Shown one piece after another: positions 6,044-6,724 of a stretch of DNA of 6,724 nucleotides. Where the stretch lies: the NCBI GenBank assembly GCA_017478685.1, contig JAFVDC010000085.1:1-6724 (forward strand), in the 5' to 3' direction. Made by a program: the position numbers and the translations under genes. The stretch is from Bacteroidales bacterium. Lineage in GTDB: Bacteria > Bacteroidota > Bacteroidia > Bacteroidales > UBA932. Position 1 is the stretch's first letter. The number at the start of each line of letters is the position of its first letter. The notes beneath the pieces were generated by a model. That model saw only the letters and a program-made list of their open reading frames with translations, was not told the origin of the DNA and ran no database searches.

Positions 6044-6073
6044 CAAAAGTACAAAATATTTTTGAGAATCAAA
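6044..6073 (-). promoter_or_regulatory. corA promoter, Bacteroidetes type
   Basis: On the minus strand TTTG (6073 down to 6070) is the -33 and TACTTTTG (6051 down to 6044) the -7, with 18 bases between them. Transcription would start near 6037-6040, giving a leader of about 83-86 nt. Its -33 lies inside the spacer of the opposing rpsA promoter. Confidence 0.6.
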
Positions 6074-6091
6074 TAAAAATCCTTATATTTG
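6061..6091 (+). promoter_or_regulatory. rpsA promoter, Bacteroidetes type
   Basis: TTTG at 6061-6064 and TATATTTG at 6084-6091, separated by 19 bases, form a textbook Bacteroidetes promoter, the best match in the window. Transcription would start near 6096-6099, giving an S1 leader of about 71-74 nt. This fits the need for strong expression of a ribosomal protein. Confidence 0.8.
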
Positions 6092-6096
6092 CCCGC

Positions 6097-6169
6097 TTTT
6101 TTTCGCACACGTGCGGGAAAACAGCTCAAGAAATAATGTTTAACTACTAGTTTTTTCTAAAAAAGTATT
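6097..6169 (+). promoter_or_regulatory. rpsA 5' leader with U-tracts and hairpins
   Basis: The leader has seven T at 6097-6103, a short GC hairpin CGCA/TGCG (6104-6107 with 6112-6115), and an A/T-only hairpin TTTTT/AAAAA (6151-6155 with 6160-6164) five bases before the ATG at 6170. No purine-rich Shine-Dalgarno site is seen. U-rich RNA is a preferred ligand of S1 itself, so autoregulation is possible; this is inference. Confidence 0.45.
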
Positions 6170-6724
6170 ATGTCAGAAGAAATTAAGAAGGCCATGCTCA
6201 ACGCTTCCGTCGCCCCTGAGGAGTTTGACTGGGAAGCCTTTGAGAATGACGGCGCTGAGACCGGCGAATCCAAGAAGGAAGCAATGGCCCAGTATGAGCA
6301 GACTCTCAACAAAGTCACTGAGAATGAGGTTGTCGAGGGTGTCGTCACATCCATCAACAAGCGTGAGGTAGTTGTCAACATCGGCGCTAAGTCCGAAGGT
6401 GTCATCTCCGCCCCCGAATTCCGCTACAACCCCGACCTCAAGGTGGGTGACAAGGTGGAAGTGCTTGTAGAGAACGCCGAAGACCGCAAAGGTCAGCTCA
6501 TCATCTCTCACAAGAAAGCCCGTCAGCTCAACTCCTGGGATATGGTCAATGCCGCATATGAAAGCGGTGAGATCGTCAAGGGTTATGTCAAAACCCGCAC
6601 TAAGGGCGGCATGATCGTGGATGTATTCGGAATTGAGGCTTTCCTCCCCGGTTCCCAGATCGATATCAAGCCCATCCGCGACTACGACGTATTCGTAGAC
6701 ACCACCATGGACTTCAAGATCGTC
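6170..6724 (+). CDS. rpsA: 30S ribosomal protein S1, N-terminal part
   Basis: The first 185 codons are present; the gene runs off the right edge, and full-length S1 in Bacteroidetes is near 600 residues. S1 binds mRNA on the small subunit and helps recruit transcripts without strong Shine-Dalgarno sites, which matters in this phylum. After an acidic N-terminal stretch (residues 1-45), the first S1 domain runs from about VVEGVVTSINKREVVVNIG (54-72) to LIISHKKA. A second begins at about EIVKGYVKTRTKGGMIVDVF and is cut by the edge. The ATG at 6170 is the only sensible start and gives the usual MSEE N-terminus. A near-consensus promoter and a leader of about 70 nt precede it. Confidence 0.97.
   Translation, partial: MSEEIKKAMLNASVAPEEFDWEAFENDGAETGESKKEAMAQYEQTLNKVTENEVVEGVVTSINKREVVVNIGAKSEGVISAPEFRYNPDLKVGDKVEVLVENAEDRKGQLIISHKKARQLNSWDMVNAAYESGEIVKGYVKTRTKGGMIVDVFGIEAFLPGSQIDIKPIRDYDVFVDTTMDFKIV

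Noticed and set aside
5601..6065. Plus-strand open frame of 154 codons opposite corA
   Set aside because: It lies mostly antisense to the conserved CorA N-terminal domain and extends through the corA promoter.

Overview
The window looks like the chromosome of a Bacteroidota member, most likely Bacteroidales. Three observations support this. Upstream sites fit the Bacteroidetes sigma-factor consensus (TTTG or TTG, about 19 bases, then TAnnTTTG). Shine-Dalgarno sites are weak or absent. The tRNA lacks an encoded CCA. RecR, ribosomal protein S1 and the FKBP resemble Bacteroidales proteins. All genes look vertically inherited; I see no transposase, integrase, phage gene or CRISPR array.

Layout. 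Positions 1-670 (minus) hold the N-terminal part of a BaiN/HI0933-family flavoprotein that runs off the left edge. Positions 671-957 are non-coding: the flavoprotein promoter, two tandem 48-bp imperfect palindromes (746-793 and 798-845), and a tRNA promoter with a leader hairpin. A tRNA-Thr(CGU) follows at 958-1030, with a terminator-like hairpin directly after it. From 1069 to 4997 (plus) six genes are packed with gaps of 11 nt or less, or with 1-4 nt overlaps: pnuC, queD, an FKBP-type prolyl isomerase, recR, a short GltD-like Fe-S flavoprotein and queC. corA (minus, 4989-5954) converges on queC, and their 3' ends overlap by 9 nt. A 215-bp divergent intergenic region carries overlapping promoters for corA and for rpsA, which starts at 6170 and runs off the right edge.

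How the genes fit together. QueD and QueC catalyse two steps of preQ0 (7-cyano-7-deazaguanine) synthesis for the tRNA modification queuosine, and they share one apparent operon with a PnuC-type vitamin transporter, a folding catalyst, a recombination mediator and an NAD(P)H-type oxidoreductase. No queE, folE or queF lies in the window. The tight packing suggests one transcript, but the only promoter-like site upstream is that of the tRNA, so the operon may depend on read-through of the tRNA terminator.

The least explained items are the paired 48-bp palindromes (with one compensatory base-pair change between copies), the tRNA-terminator-pnuC arrangement, the orphan GltD-like gene next to queC, and the interlocked corA/rpsA promoters. 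None is strong evidence for an undescribed system; the region is mainly ordinary housekeeping DNA.
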